From the NCBI GenBank assembly GCA_964518335.1, contig CAZFDT010000037.1, forward strand, positions 1-53,468: DNA of 53,468 bases, given 5' to 3'. The position numbers and the translations under genes are program-made. Source of the DNA: CAZFDT01 sp964518335 (GTDB taxonomy: Bacteria > Planctomycetota > Phycisphaerae > Phycisphaerales > Phycisphaeraceae). The notes below the pieces were generated by a model, which searched no databases, was not told the origin of the DNA, and saw only the letters and a program-made list of their open reading frames with translations. Shown here piece by piece: positions 8,550 through 16,995 of the stretch. Positions within the stretch are counted from its first letter, which is position 1, and the number at the start of each line of letters is the position of its first letter.

Positions 8550-9278
8550 ATGGCGATTCATCTGCGAACTGTGCTGACCTGGGTGGCGGTGACGATGCTG
8601 GCGTCGTCGGCGGCGCTGTGCGCCGACGAGGCGAAGGATGAGAAGCCCGCCGATAGCAGCGAGAGCAAGCCGGCTCGGTTCCGTCCTCCGTCGCGCGGCG
8701 CGCCGGAGTCGCGTATCGGCGGCGGGGTGCGCGGCGGCGACGAGGTGATGCTCATCGCTCTCGTGCCCAGGCAGATCGCGCTGACCGTGTCGCCTCAGCC
8801 AAGGCTCTACTGGTACATGGATCGCGCTGCCGAGGCGCAGCTGCAGTTGTCCATCACCCGCCTCGATAACTACGAAACGATCTACGAGGTCGACGTGGCG
8901 GCCGGCGCGCCGGGCATCGCTTCGCATCCATTGCCCGGGGATTTCAAGCTCGAGCCCTCCGTGCAGTACGAATGGACCCTGACGCTGTTAGCCAACAAGG
9001 CCAATCCGTCGCAGAACCCGGTCACCGGCGGCTGGCTGACGCTCGTGGATGAGGGCGAGGCGTTCAAGGCCGCGGTCAAAGACAAGCCGCCCATGGAAAA
9101 GGTCGCCTCTTACGCCGAGCGCGGCATCTGGTACGACGCGCTGCGCGTGCTGGAGGAGGCGATCGCGGCGGCGCCCGACGATGCGGAGCTGAGATCGCTG
9201 CGCCAGTCGCTGTTCACCGATGAGAACGTCGGGCTTGGCGAGGTTGCAGCAGGGCTGGCCAAAGCCGCAGGCGAGTGA
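8550..9278 (+). CDS. Secreted DUF928-like protein
   Basis: A 242-aa protein with an N-terminal signal peptide (MAIHLRTVLTWVAVTMLASS, then AALCADEA, cleavage probably after CADA-like residues ~25). The mature part begins with RFRPPSRGAPESRIGGGVRGG (split here as RFRPPSRGAPESR and IGGGVRGG), then LIALVPRQIALTVSPQPRLYWYM and a beta-rich segment ending in a TPR-like helical pair. This order of motifs matches DUF928 as I remember it from cyanobacteria, where such proteins are encoded near CHASE2 and CHAT proteins. Biochemical function is unknown. The gene is 3 bp downstream of the cyclase gene and its stop is only 3 bp from the stop of the convergent Calx-beta gene. Confidence 0.72.
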   Translation: MAIHLRTVLTWVAVTMLASSAALCADEAKDEKPADSSESKPARFRPPSRGAPESRIGGGVRGGDEVMLIALVPRQIALTVSPQPRLYWYMDRAAEAQLQLSITRLDNYETIYEVDVAAGAPGIASHPLPGDFKLEPSVQYEWTLTLLANKANPSQNPVTGGWLTLVDEGEAFKAAVKDKPPMEKVASYAERGIWYDALRVLEEAIAAAPDDAELRSLRQSLFTDENVGLGEVAAGLAKAAGE

Positions 9279-9281
9279 TCC

Positions 9282-10271
9282 TCACGGTATGGTCGTGACC
9301 CAACCGGCCGTGCAACCCTGGCCGAACTCGGTGTCGGGCGCCGGCAGGAGGGCGTCGTTGAGCATGGTCATGAGGTTGTTGGTCAGGTTCACGTCGTTGG
9401 CGGCGCGAAGCTCGATGTAGCCGCCGAAGTTCGTGCGGCCGGCGGCGTCCGTGCAGTGGATGGCGGGGTTGGTGTCGAAGATGAACGTGCCGACGACGGT
9501 TTGGCCGGGCGCGATGGCGGTCAGGTTGAACTGTGCCAGCAATCGGAACACGGGGCCGGGCACCGCGTCGGGGTCGTCGGGGAAGCTGATGCCGGGGAAC
9601 CCGAAGGCGGTGGCGACGAACAACACCTGCCCGCTCTGGCTGGCGGTGCCGCCATTGTTGCGCATGGTCAGTTCCAGCGTGATGAGGTTGTCGTTGTTGC
9701 TGACCACGGATTGATCGAGGAAGACGAGGTCGGCGCCGGGGGTGTCGTCGTCAATGATGACGCCGATGCCGGTGCCGCGCTGGATGGTGGCCCCTTTGGC
9801 GTTGGTGAGGTTGACGGCGAAGAGGCGGTTGCCGTCGGCGGCATCATTGCCGAGGATCGTCACGTTGAAGGTGCGCAGGCGCTGGCCGGGCTTGAAACGG
9901 AGATTGCCCGCGGCGGCAAGAAAGTCGGCGCCCTGCACCGCGGCGGCGCCCGAGGGCAGCACCGCCGTCGTGTAGTTCACCCGCGCTTTGCCCAGCAGCG
10001 CCAAGGGACCGGTCCGTCGCACCTTGAAGGTCATCGCCGTCGTCTGGCCCGAATCACCTTCGATCGCGTTGGCGAAGCTCACTTTGAACGCCGGTTTCTT
10101 CGCTCGCTTGCGCGGCTGGGCGGCCGCGATCACGTCTGCCGGCGCATCGATCGGCTCGGGCAACACGGTCATCACCTCGCCGCCGCTGGACCCGCAACCG
10201 CACGACGACAGCATCAGCCGCGGTTCGAGTGGCTCAAGACGCGGGGCATCCGGTGCCGGGGTCGATCGCAT
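9282..10271 (-). CDS. LEPR-XLL / Calx-beta / CARDB-like surface protein (third of three)
   Basis: A 329-aa predicted exported protein. The planctomycete N-terminal motif LEPLEPRLMLSS lies at residues 12-23 and is followed by a low-complexity linker. A Calx-beta domain covers about 60-165 (FANAIEGDSGQTTAMTFKV ... GVIIDDDTPGA), and the remaining C-terminal part resembles a CARDB-type Ig-like adhesion module (TMRNNGGTASQSG, APGQTVVGTFIF). The start ATG at 10271 has an AAGGAAG Shine-Dalgarno sequence. It follows the middle family member after 15 bp. The role is probably cell-surface adhesion or matrix; no enzymatic motif is present. Confidence 0.82.
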   Translation of the reverse strand: MRSTPAPDAPRLEPLEPRLMLSSCGCGSSGGEVMTVLPEPIDAPADVIAAAQPRKRAKKPAFKVSFANAIEGDSGQTTAMTFKVRRTGPLALLGKARVNYTTAVLPSGAAAVQGADFLAAAGNLRFKPGQRLRTFNVTILGNDAADGNRLFAVNLTNAKGATIQRGTGIGVIIDDDTPGADLVFLDQSVVSNNDNLITLELTMRNNGGTASQSGQVLFVATAFGFPGISFPDDPDAVPGPVFRLLAQFNLTAIAPGQTVVGTFIFDTNPAIHCTDAAGRTNFGGYIELRAANDVNLTNNLMTMLNDALLPAPDTEFGQGCTAGWVTTIP

Positions 10272-10286
10272 GTCGCACTTCCTTGG

Positions 10287-11941
10287 TCAATCGAAACCGT
10301 TGAGGTTCTCGCCCGTGGGCACAAAGTCCAGGAACTTGGCGTTGTTGCCGTTGTTGGCGTCGTTGATTGTCAGCACGCCCCACAGCTCGGGGAAGTCGGT
10401 CAGCGTGAAGACCGGATTGGGATCGACGATGAAGTTGAGGTTGGCGGTCTGGCCGGCCGCGATGGCGGGGACGTTGAGCGTGACGATCACCACCGTCGAG
10501 GAGCCGCCTTGCTGGACGTTGCGCAGCTCGAAACGCACCTGCGAAGCCGCGGCATTACCGGCTCCGTTGTTCTTCACGCTCATCTGGATCTGGTACACCT
10601 TCTGGTTGAAATCGGGGGTGACGGTGCTGCTCTGGATCGTCAGGTCGGGCTGGGCCTGGTCGTCATTGTTGATCGTGCCCACGCCCTGGTTGTCGGCGAT
10701 GGTCGCGTTGACGGCGTTGCTGAGATTGACGAAGAAAGTCTCGTTGGATTCGACCTTGGTGTCGCCGACGACCTTGACGGTGACGGTCTTGCTGGTCTGG
10801 CCCGGCGTGAAGGTGAGCGTGCCGGACGTGGACTGATAGTCGTTGTCGCCGGTTGTCGCCGTGCCGTTGGCGGTGGCGAACTGCACGGTCACGGTCTGAT
10901 CGCTGGCCTTGTCGAGGGTGANNNNNNNNNNNNNNNNNNNNNNNNNNNNNNNNNNNNNNNNNNNNNNNNNNNNNNNNNNNNNNNNNNNNNNNNNNNNNNN
11001 NNNNNNNNNNNNNNNNNNNNNACGGTCTGATCGCTGGCCTTGTCGAGGGTGATGTTGAAGTTGAAGTCCTTGGTGCCGCTGTTGCCTTCGGTGGCGGAGA
11101 CGTTTGCGATGCTGATCTTGGGCGGATCTGCTGGCTGGGCGTCGTCGTTGAGGATCGTGCCGATGCCCTGGTTGTCGGCGATCACGGCATTGGCGGGGTC
11201 GAACAGGTTGACGTGGAAGTTCTCGTCGCCCTCGAACTTGGTGTCGCCGAACACCTTGACGACGACCTGCCTGCTGGTCTGGCCGGGGGTGAAGGTGAGC
11301 GTGCCCGAGGTTTCCTCGTAGTCGTTGTCGCCGGTGGTCGCGCCGCTGTTGGAGGTGGCGAAGCGCACGGTGACTGTCTGGCTCGTGGGCTTGTCGAGGC
11401 TGACGGTGAAGACGAAGTCTTTGCTGCCGCTGTTGCCTTCGGCCAGGGCGACGTCGTTGATAGTAATCAGTGGCGGCACGGTGGGGGGGCCGTCGTCGTT
11501 GAGAATCGTGCCCGTGCTCTTGCCCTGCTTGATGGTCGCCTTCTTCGCCTTGAAGATCTCGACGGCGACGACTTTGTCAGGCTCCTCCGCATCGTTGCCG
11601 ATCAGCGGCACGACGAACGCCTGTGTCTTCTGGCCCTTCTTGAATACGAGCTTGGCCACGACCGCCTGAAAATCCAGACCGGCGATGGCGGCGTTGCCCG
11701 CCGCGGCCGCGGCCGTGCGCACGAACGCCACCGACTTGGTCGCCAGCAGCGCGGCGTTGCCCTTACGTTGGACCACGAACAGCAGCGAGCCCGGATTGGC
11801 CGCGCTGCCCTCGAATGTGCTCGACGCCGCGGTGCTCTTGAGCACGAGTTTGGGCAGCGTCGCCGCCAGCAGCAGCCGCGGCTCCAGCGCTTCCAACGGC
11901 ACAGACGCCCCATCCGCTCCGTTCGATTGCCCCTCAGCCAT
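10287..11941 (-). CDS. LEPR-XLL multi-Calx-beta surface protein, interrupted by assembly gap
   Basis: One gene is inferred on both sides of the 100-N gap. The N-terminal part starts at ATG 11941 (MAEGQSNG; AGGAG Shine-Dalgarno 7 bp upstream), has LEALEPRLLLAA, and then Calx-beta repeats ending in GTILNDDG and GTILNDDA. After the gap another Calx-beta repeat continues to GTINNDDQAQPDLT, followed by a CARDB-like end (VKNNGAGNAAASQV). The two flanks of the gap encode the same DKASDQTV segment, so the missing piece is a whole number of repeats. The reading frames differ across the gap only because its length is arbitrary. The true protein length is unknown. Confidence 0.75.
10891..11052. repeat. 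31-bp direct repeat flanking the gap
   Basis: Bases 10891-10921 and 11022-11052 are identical over 31 positions (beginning ACGGTCTGATCGCTGG). On the minus strand they encode the same Calx-beta segment, DKASDQTV. This is the sequence on which the assembly collapsed or broke and it points to recently duplicated domain repeats. Confidence 0.9.
10922..11021. other. Scaffold gap of 100 N
   Basis: Exactly 100 unknown bases lie inside the Calx-beta repeat gene. The round number indicates a placeholder rather than a measured size. Identical 31-base sequences on both sides show that the assembler stopped in a tandem repeat. Confidence 0.98.
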
Positions 11942-11951
11942 CTCGTCACTC

Positions 11952-12872
11952 CTATGTCGCCGGCAACGTGATCTGGATGTCACCCAGCCGGCGAAGATTA
12001 TTGATCGGGTTGTCGTCCTCGATCAACACCTTGGCGAACACGTCCCACCGGTCATTAAAGACAAATGCCCGGTTGAAGTCGAGCACGTAGTCCACCTGAA
12101 TCGACGAACCGGCCGGAACGCTGGGCACGAGGATGAACGGCCCCAGATCGACGGTGCCATCGACGCTGCCGTTGTTGAACACGATCATCTGGAACTGCAC
12201 GGCCGTGACGCCCGAGTCGGCGTTGCCGGTGTTGGTGTAGGTCAGGCGCACGGGTAGCAGCGTGGGCGGATACGAAGCATTTTCGTCGGGCGTGAAGTTG
12301 TCGTTGGTGATGCTGACATCGATGGTCTTGCCCGCGTCGTTGTCGAGGATCGTGCCGATGGCCGTGCCGCGCTGAATGACGGCGCCCTTGGGTTTGCTGA
12401 GGACGACCATGAACTGCTCGTCGGCCTCGTCCTTGTTGTCGCCGATGACGCCGACCTTGATGGTCTGCGTCTTGATGCCCGGGGCGAAGCTGATTTTGCC
12501 GCTCTTGGCGTTGAAATCGACGTTCTCGGTGGCGTTGCGGACGCCGTCGGCGAAGAGTTTGGCCGCGCGGAAACTGACCTGGGTTGTGCCGGTGAGCACG
12601 CCTTTGCGGACGACGCGGAAGGTCATTTGCCGCACCTGGCCGGGATCGCCTTCGACGATGGACGCGTCTTTGATGATGAGCTTGACTGCGGCGTTGCGCA
12701 GCTTCTTCTTGCGGCGCTGCTGCACCGTGGCGCGTGCGAGGGCGGCATCGTCTGGCACGGCGGCCGCGACTGGGTCGGTCGTCGCCGACAGCAGGCATCG
12801 CTCCTCCAGGGGCTCAAGCCCCGCCCATGCTGAAACCGTGCCCGACTCGGGTTTGGCCGTTGTTGTCGTCAT
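11952..12872 (-). CDS. LEPR-XLL-like / Calx-beta / CARDB-like surface protein (first of three)
   Basis: A 306-aa predicted exported protein and the promoter-proximal member of the three-gene set. The N-terminal motif is LEPLEERCLLSA (residues 19-30), a variant of LEPR-XLL with Glu in place of Pro-Arg. A basic patch (QRRKKKLR) precedes one Calx-beta domain (about 65-185, ending GTILDNDAGK), and the C-terminal part resembles CARDB (LTYTNTGNADSGV, VPAGSSIQVDYVL). ATG 12872 is preferred to GTG 12881 because AGGTG lies 6 bp upstream of it. The next gene starts 10 bp after its stop. Surface adhesion is inferred from the fold only. Confidence 0.8.
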   Translation of the reverse strand: MTTTTAKPESGTVSAWAGLEPLEERCLLSATTDPVAAAVPDDAALARATVQQRRKKKLRNAAVKLIIKDASIVEGDPGQVRQMTFRVVRKGVLTGTTQVSFRAAKLFADGVRNATENVDFNAKSGKISFAPGIKTQTIKVGVIGDNKDEADEQFMVVLSKPKGAVIQRGTAIGTILDNDAGKTIDVSITNDNFTPDENASYPPTLLPVRLTYTNTGNADSGVTAVQFQMIVFNNGSVDGTVDLGPFILVPSVPAGSSIQVDYVLDFNRAFVFNDRWDVFAKVLIEDDNPINNLRRLGDIQITLPAT

Positions 12873-13055
12873 GTCGCCCACCTGTCAGAGAAAGTCCATC
12901 GCGGCAAACCCTTAGGATAACGTGAACTGGGCGGAAAGTGCGGAATTCAACCCCAAAAACCTGTCGCAGTTGGACAGCGTCCCCTCCGGCGCGTCATCAT
13001 GGGGGAACCGCGGCCGCGGCCGTGCGTCGAACACGTCAACTCGGAGACCTGATCC

Positions 13056-14258
13056 ATGCGACCTTCACCTTTTTCACTGGCCTGCCTAGCCGCATTGGTA
13101 GTGGCGGGCGCGGGTTCGACCGCGTCGTTCGCCCGCATCAAGCTCATCACCCTGCCGGTTCGCGAGCGCGTCGAGATCCAGCTCGACAACCCCGCGGCGA
13201 CACTGGTCGAGGAGGAGCGGATCGTGCCGCTGGTCAAGGGCGAAAACCAGGTCGATTTCTCCTGGGCCAACACACGGATTGATCCGAACACGATCGTCTT
13301 CCGCGTGCTGGGCCCTGGCGAGGCGGGTAAGGAGATGACGATCAACGTGCTGAGCGTCAGCTATCCGCCGGGCGAGAACGCGCTGGTGTGGCAGGTGGCG
13401 TCGAGCGAAGCGGGGTCGGCCCGCGTGCGGATCAGCTACTTGCTTGGCGGGCTGGACAAGACTTTCAGCTACCGCGCCACCGCCGACCGCGGTGAGACGT
13501 CGCTGGCGCTCAGCCAGTTCATGCGGGTGCAGAACCTGGCCAACGAGGCGTTCGATGCCACAGAGATCTGGGCGGGCTTCGGCCCTCGCTTTCTCAAGCC
13601 CATCGGGATCAACGAGACCAAGGAGGTCCTCGTCGAGCGGTTCGCCCAGGTCCCGATCGTCAAGACCTACACCGCCGACCTGTCTCAGCACGGCTGGCTG
13701 GACCAGCCGCAGCAGAAGCTGCGCGTGCCCATGCACTACGTGTTGACCAACAGTAAGGCGAGCAAGCTCGGCGAGGCGGCGCTGCCCTATGGCAAGGTGC
13801 GCATCTTCCTCGACGACGGCCGCGGCGGCACCGCCTTCCTCGGCGAGGACTGGGGTCGCTTCACCCCCATCGACGACAAGATGAAGCTCTACCTCGGCGT
13901 CGCCCAGGACATCGTCGTCAAGCGCACGATCGAGCGCAACGACCGCAAGCGCGTCGCCGGCGACCTCTACGACCACGAGATCGTCATCAAGTACGAGATC
14001 GAGAACTTCAAGACTGATGCGGTGACGCTGGATGTGGCCGAGCATCTGATCACGCTGCGCAACGAACTGATTGGCGGCGCCGGCGGGCGCGATCCGCAGG
14101 TCGAGCTGGGCCAGCAGACCACGCTGGGCCAGAAGGATGCGGAGGAATCGACGTTCGATCGCTGGCTGTTCCACGTGGCGCTGCCCGCCGCCAAGGATGG
14201 CAAGGCCGACAAGCAGACGCACAAGCTCCACGTCATTTACAGGAATGTGTGGCAATGA
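13056..14258 (+). CDS. Exported DUF4139-like protein A
   Basis: A 400-aa protein with a signal peptide (MRPSPFSLACLAALVVAGAG, then STASFA). The mature part has the pattern of DUF4139-type proteins: an opening beta-rich section with ENQVDFSWANTRIDPNTI, a central SYLLGGLDKTFSYRATAD, and a late beta section with TNSKASKLGEAALPYGKVRI. It is clearly paralogous to the next gene. The ATG has GGAG 9 bp upstream. Its stop overlaps the start of the paralogue in an ATGA, so translation is coupled. Function is unknown; a periplasmic or surface beta-sandwich role is likely. The family name is from memory of the pattern. Confidence 0.65.
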   Translation: MRPSPFSLACLAALVVAGAGSTASFARIKLITLPVRERVEIQLDNPAATLVEEERIVPLVKGENQVDFSWANTRIDPNTIVFRVLGPGEAGKEMTINVLSVSYPPGENALVWQVASSEAGSARVRISYLLGGLDKTFSYRATADRGETSLALSQFMRVQNLANEAFDATEIWAGFGPRFLKPIGINETKEVLVERFAQVPIVKTYTADLSQHGWLDQPQQKLRVPMHYVLTNSKASKLGEAALPYGKVRIFLDDGRGGTAFLGEDWGRFTPIDDKMKLYLGVAQDIVVKRTIERNDRKRVAGDLYDHEIVIKYEIENFKTDAVTLDVAEHLITLRNELIGGAGGRDPQVELGQQTTLGQKDAEESTFDRWLFHVALPAAKDGKADKQTHKLHVIYRNVWQ

Positions 14259-15673
14259 AGGCAACCCTATCCGCTATCGTCGTGCTGCTGACTGCTGCTC
14301 TTGCCGCGGCGCGGAACGTGGACCTGTCCACGGTTCCATCGCGCGATACGGTGCAACTCACGATCTACAACAGCGAGGACATTACGCTGGTGCGCGAGAT
14401 GCGCGTGGTGAGCTTCAAGAAGGGCGTCAATCCGCTGCAGTTCTCCTGGGCCAACACGCTGATCGATCCGACCAGCGTCGAGCTGCGCTTTCCCGAGAAG
14501 GCCGACCAACTTGTGGTGCTGGACACGACGTTCCCGCACGACAAGCCGCAGATGCTCTATTGGAACGTGCAGAGCGAGTTCGACGGCGAGGCGAGCGTCG
14601 AGATCACCTATTTCACCAGCGGGATCACGTGGTCGGCGGACTACATCTGCATCGCCGATCCGGGCGAGACACAGATGAGCTTCGAGGGCTTTGTGCGCGT
14701 GACCAACAACAGCGGGGAGGACTACGAGAACGCCCAGGTGCGGCTGGTGGTGGGCACGATCAACCTCGTCGAGAAGATCGCACAATTGGCACGCATCCCG
14801 ATGGCGGAGGTGGCGAAACTCAGTGACGTCCGACGGCGGGAACTGCGACTGGAAGCTGCTCGCCAGTCATTTGGCATGGCAGGCGGCGCTATGCCCGCTC
14901 CCGCCGCTGCCCCAATGGAGGAGAAGCAGATCGTCAAGGAAGGCCTCAGCGAATACTTCATCTACACCATCGACGGGACGGAGACGATCCCCAACGGCTG
15001 GTCGAAGCGCATGCGCAGCTTCGAGGGTCAGACCGTGCCGTTCAAGGTGCAGTACCGCTACCGCCTGCCCGAGTACGGCGACCAGCTCGTGCGCATGTAC
15101 CTGCTCACCAATGACAAGCCCAGCAAGCTCGGCACCACGCCGCTGCCCGATGGCGTGGTGCGGCTTTTCAAGCAGCAGGCCGGCGATCGCCAGGGCAGCC
15201 TGTCGTACCTGACGCAGCAGCGCATCAAGTACGTGCCCATCGGCGACAAGATCGAGCTGAACCTGGGCCCGGACCCCGAGGTGGTGTTCGAGCTGGTCCA
15301 GAGCCGGGTGTACCGGGACAACATCTGGATGCAGGTGCGCGGCGCGAACGTGTTCCGCAGAGTGGGCGAGCCGGGCGTGGAGATCGAGGTCAACAGCAGC
15401 GTGGTCGGCTGGGACGAGCACGTGGTCTGGGTGCAGCGCATCCGCAATTACACCGCCAAGCCGATCGACGTGGAGGTGCGTCGCTCGTTCCCGGGTCACG
15501 TGCTGTTCCGTAGCGGTCTGCAGCCCACGCTGCACGATTTCCAGACGGTGCAGTACGCCGCCCAGGTCGCTGCCGGGCAGAAGGCCGAGTTGCCCTACGA
15601 GGTCGTCACGTTGCAGGGTCGCAACGCCAAGCAGAACAACGTCACGCTCGGTCAGGCTCAGATCGCGCCCTGA
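14255..15673 (+). CDS. Exported DUF4139-like protein B
   Basis: A 472-aa paralogue of the upstream protein. The signal peptide is MKATLSAIVVLLTAALAAA. Matching landmarks are VNPLQFSWANTLIDPTSV, a central YFTSGITWSADYICIADPGE, and LLTNDKPSKLGTTPLPDGVV. It has an extra Ala/Met/Pro-rich insert near residue 210 (MAGGAMPAPAAAPMEE) that protein A lacks. The ATG at 14255 overlaps the upstream stop (ATGA) and is preferred to the GTG at 14249. Two unequal paralogues made in coupled translation suggest a heteromeric complex, but that is inference. Confidence 0.68.
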   Translation: MKATLSAIVVLLTAALAAARNVDLSTVPSRDTVQLTIYNSEDITLVREMRVVSFKKGVNPLQFSWANTLIDPTSVELRFPEKADQLVVLDTTFPHDKPQMLYWNVQSEFDGEASVEITYFTSGITWSADYICIADPGETQMSFEGFVRVTNNSGEDYENAQVRLVVGTINLVEKIAQLARIPMAEVAKLSDVRRRELRLEAARQSFGMAGGAMPAPAAAPMEEKQIVKEGLSEYFIYTIDGTETIPNGWSKRMRSFEGQTVPFKVQYRYRLPEYGDQLVRMYLLTNDKPSKLGTTPLPDGVVRLFKQQAGDRQGSLSYLTQQRIKYVPIGDKIELNLGPDPEVVFELVQSRVYRDNIWMQVRGANVFRRVGEPGVEIEVNSSVVGWDEHVVWVQRIRNYTAKPIDVEVRRSFPGHVLFRSGLQPTLHDFQTVQYAAQVAAGQKAELPYEVVTLQGRNAKQNNVTLGQAQIAP

Positions 15674-15712
15674 GCCAGACCTGCTCAGGCGGGTCCGCCT
15701 TCGGCTCTCGAG

Positions 15713-16159
15713 TCAAGGCGTCGCCGGGGCATCCGGCGCCGCGTCCCCGCCAAGCTGCTCCTTGGCCATGTGATACGCGCTGTTGAGCCTGGAGAGCAAT
15801 CGCTGGGATTCGGCCTTGGTCTGCTCCCATTTCTCGCCGGTGGCGGTCTTGAGCTCCGCCGTCTTGGCCTTGGCTTTGGCGGTCAAATCCTGCATCTCCA
15901 CGAGCGTCACGTCCAGCTTCTGCGTGGTGGCGGCTGCCGCCGACTTGGCATCCACCGCCAACTGGTCGATCGCCTTTTCGAGCTGCGCCAGGCTCGCTTC
16001 CAGGTCATCGGCGTACTGGCTGCGCAGCTCCGGCCCATCGTCGGCAGCCTCGACGTTCGGACGCGGCGGCGGCAGCGGCGGCGCCGTCGGCTCCTCACGC
16101 TTGCATCCCGGGAGACTCAACATCGCCGCCATCGTCGCCGCGATCATCGCACGCATCAT
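15713..16159 (-). CDS. Small coiled-coil lipoprotein
   Basis: A 148-aa predicted lipoprotein starting at ATG 16159, which has AGGAG 7 bp upstream. The signal ends in LSLPGC, a lipobox with Cys19, followed by a Pro-rich linker (TAPPLPPPRP). Residues ~45-130 form a long heptad-like helix rich in Ala, Lys, Glu and Leu (LEKAIDQLAVDAKSAAAATT), and the tail is Pro/Ala-rich. It is probably anchored in a membrane as a coiled-coil spacer, comparable in build to Lpp-like or apolipoprotein-like repeats. It is divergent from the ABC ATPase gene (50 bp apart) and convergent with the DUF4139-like pair (39 bp). No specific function can be given. Confidence 0.7.
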   Translation of the reverse strand: MMRAMIAATMAAMLSLPGCKREEPTAPPLPPPRPNVEAADDGPELRSQYADDLEASLAQLEKAIDQLAVDAKSAAAATTQKLDVTLVEMQDLTAKAKAKTAELKTATGEKWEQTKAESQRLLSRLNSAYHMAKEQLGGDAAPDAPATP

Positions 16160-16208
16160 CTCTGGCTCCTTTCCGGTGAGGGGTGGCCCGATGACATAGT
16201 ATGTGGCC

Positions 16209-16964
16209 ATGCCTGCCGATGCCCAGCCCGCCCATCGCCCCGACGTCGTTGCCGCGGTCGAGCACGTCGCCAAGGTGTACCACCTCAACAAAGACGCCCC
16301 GCCCGTCCACGCCCTGCGCGACGTGTCGCTGAGCATTCCCCGCGGCCAGTATTGCGCCATCATGGGCCACTCCGGCAGCGGGAAAAGCACCCTCATGAAC
16401 ATCCTCGGCTGCCTGGACCGGCCCACCAGCGGACGCTACCTCCTCGATGGCCACGACGTGTCTCAGCTCGACGACGAAAGCATCAGCCGCGTTCGCGGCC
16501 GCACCATCGGTTTTGTGTTCCAGGCATTCAACCTCATCCCTCAGCTCACCATTCTCGGCAACGTCGAGGTGCCCCTGTTCTACCAGGATGTGCCCCGGGC
16601 TACGCGGCTCGAGCGCGCGATGGAATCGCTTCGTCGCGTGGGGCTGGCCGAGCGCGTCCACCACCGGCCCAGTGAGCTTTCCGGCGGACAGATGCAGCGC
16701 GTCGCCATCGCCCGCGCCCTGGTCACCCGGCCCTCGCTCCTGCTCGCCGACGAACCCACCGGCAACCTCGACACGGCCACCGGCGAGGCCATCCTCGACC
16801 TCTTCGACGAGCTGCGCGCCGAGGGCCTGACGATCATCATGGTCACGCACGAGCCCGACGTCGCCGCCCGATGCCAGCGCGTCGTCTGGCTGCGCGACGG
16901 CAACGTCGAGAAAGATGACATGCAGACGCCGGTGATCGCCCATTCCACACACGCGCGAGTTTGA
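16209..16964 (+). CDS. MacB/LolD-type ABC transporter ATPase
   Basis: A 251-aa nucleotide-binding subunit. Walker A GHSGSGKST is at residues 53-61, the signature LSGGQ at 157-161, Walker B LLLADEP at 178-184 and the switch His in MVTHEPD. The run MNILGCLDRPTSG is typical of the MacB/LolD/FtsE-like class that powers mechanotransmission by a separate four-TM permease. No such permease is encoded nearby, so the partner must be elsewhere or lost. ATG 16209 is preferred; GTG 16203 is in frame. The last ~14 codons recur as a fragment 0.7 kb downstream. Confidence 0.88.
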   Translation: MPADAQPAHRPDVVAAVEHVAKVYHLNKDAPPVHALRDVSLSIPRGQYCAIMGHSGSGKSTLMNILGCLDRPTSGRYLLDGHDVSQLDDESISRVRGRTIGFVFQAFNLIPQLTILGNVEVPLFYQDVPRATRLERAMESLRRVGLAERVHHRPSELSGGQMQRVAIARALVTRPSLLLADEPTGNLDTATGEAILDLFDELRAEGLTIIMVTHEPDVAARCQRVVWLRDGNVEKDDMQTPVIAHSTHARV

Positions 16965-16995
16965 CCTGAGACTATCGGGCAGGCTCCTGGCCTCG

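Noticed and set aside
9456..11030. A plus-strand open frame through the Calx-beta genes and into the gap
   Set aside because: The minus strand encodes well-formed Calx-beta and LEPR-XLL motifs; the plus-strand product is low complexity and is carried through unknown bases.
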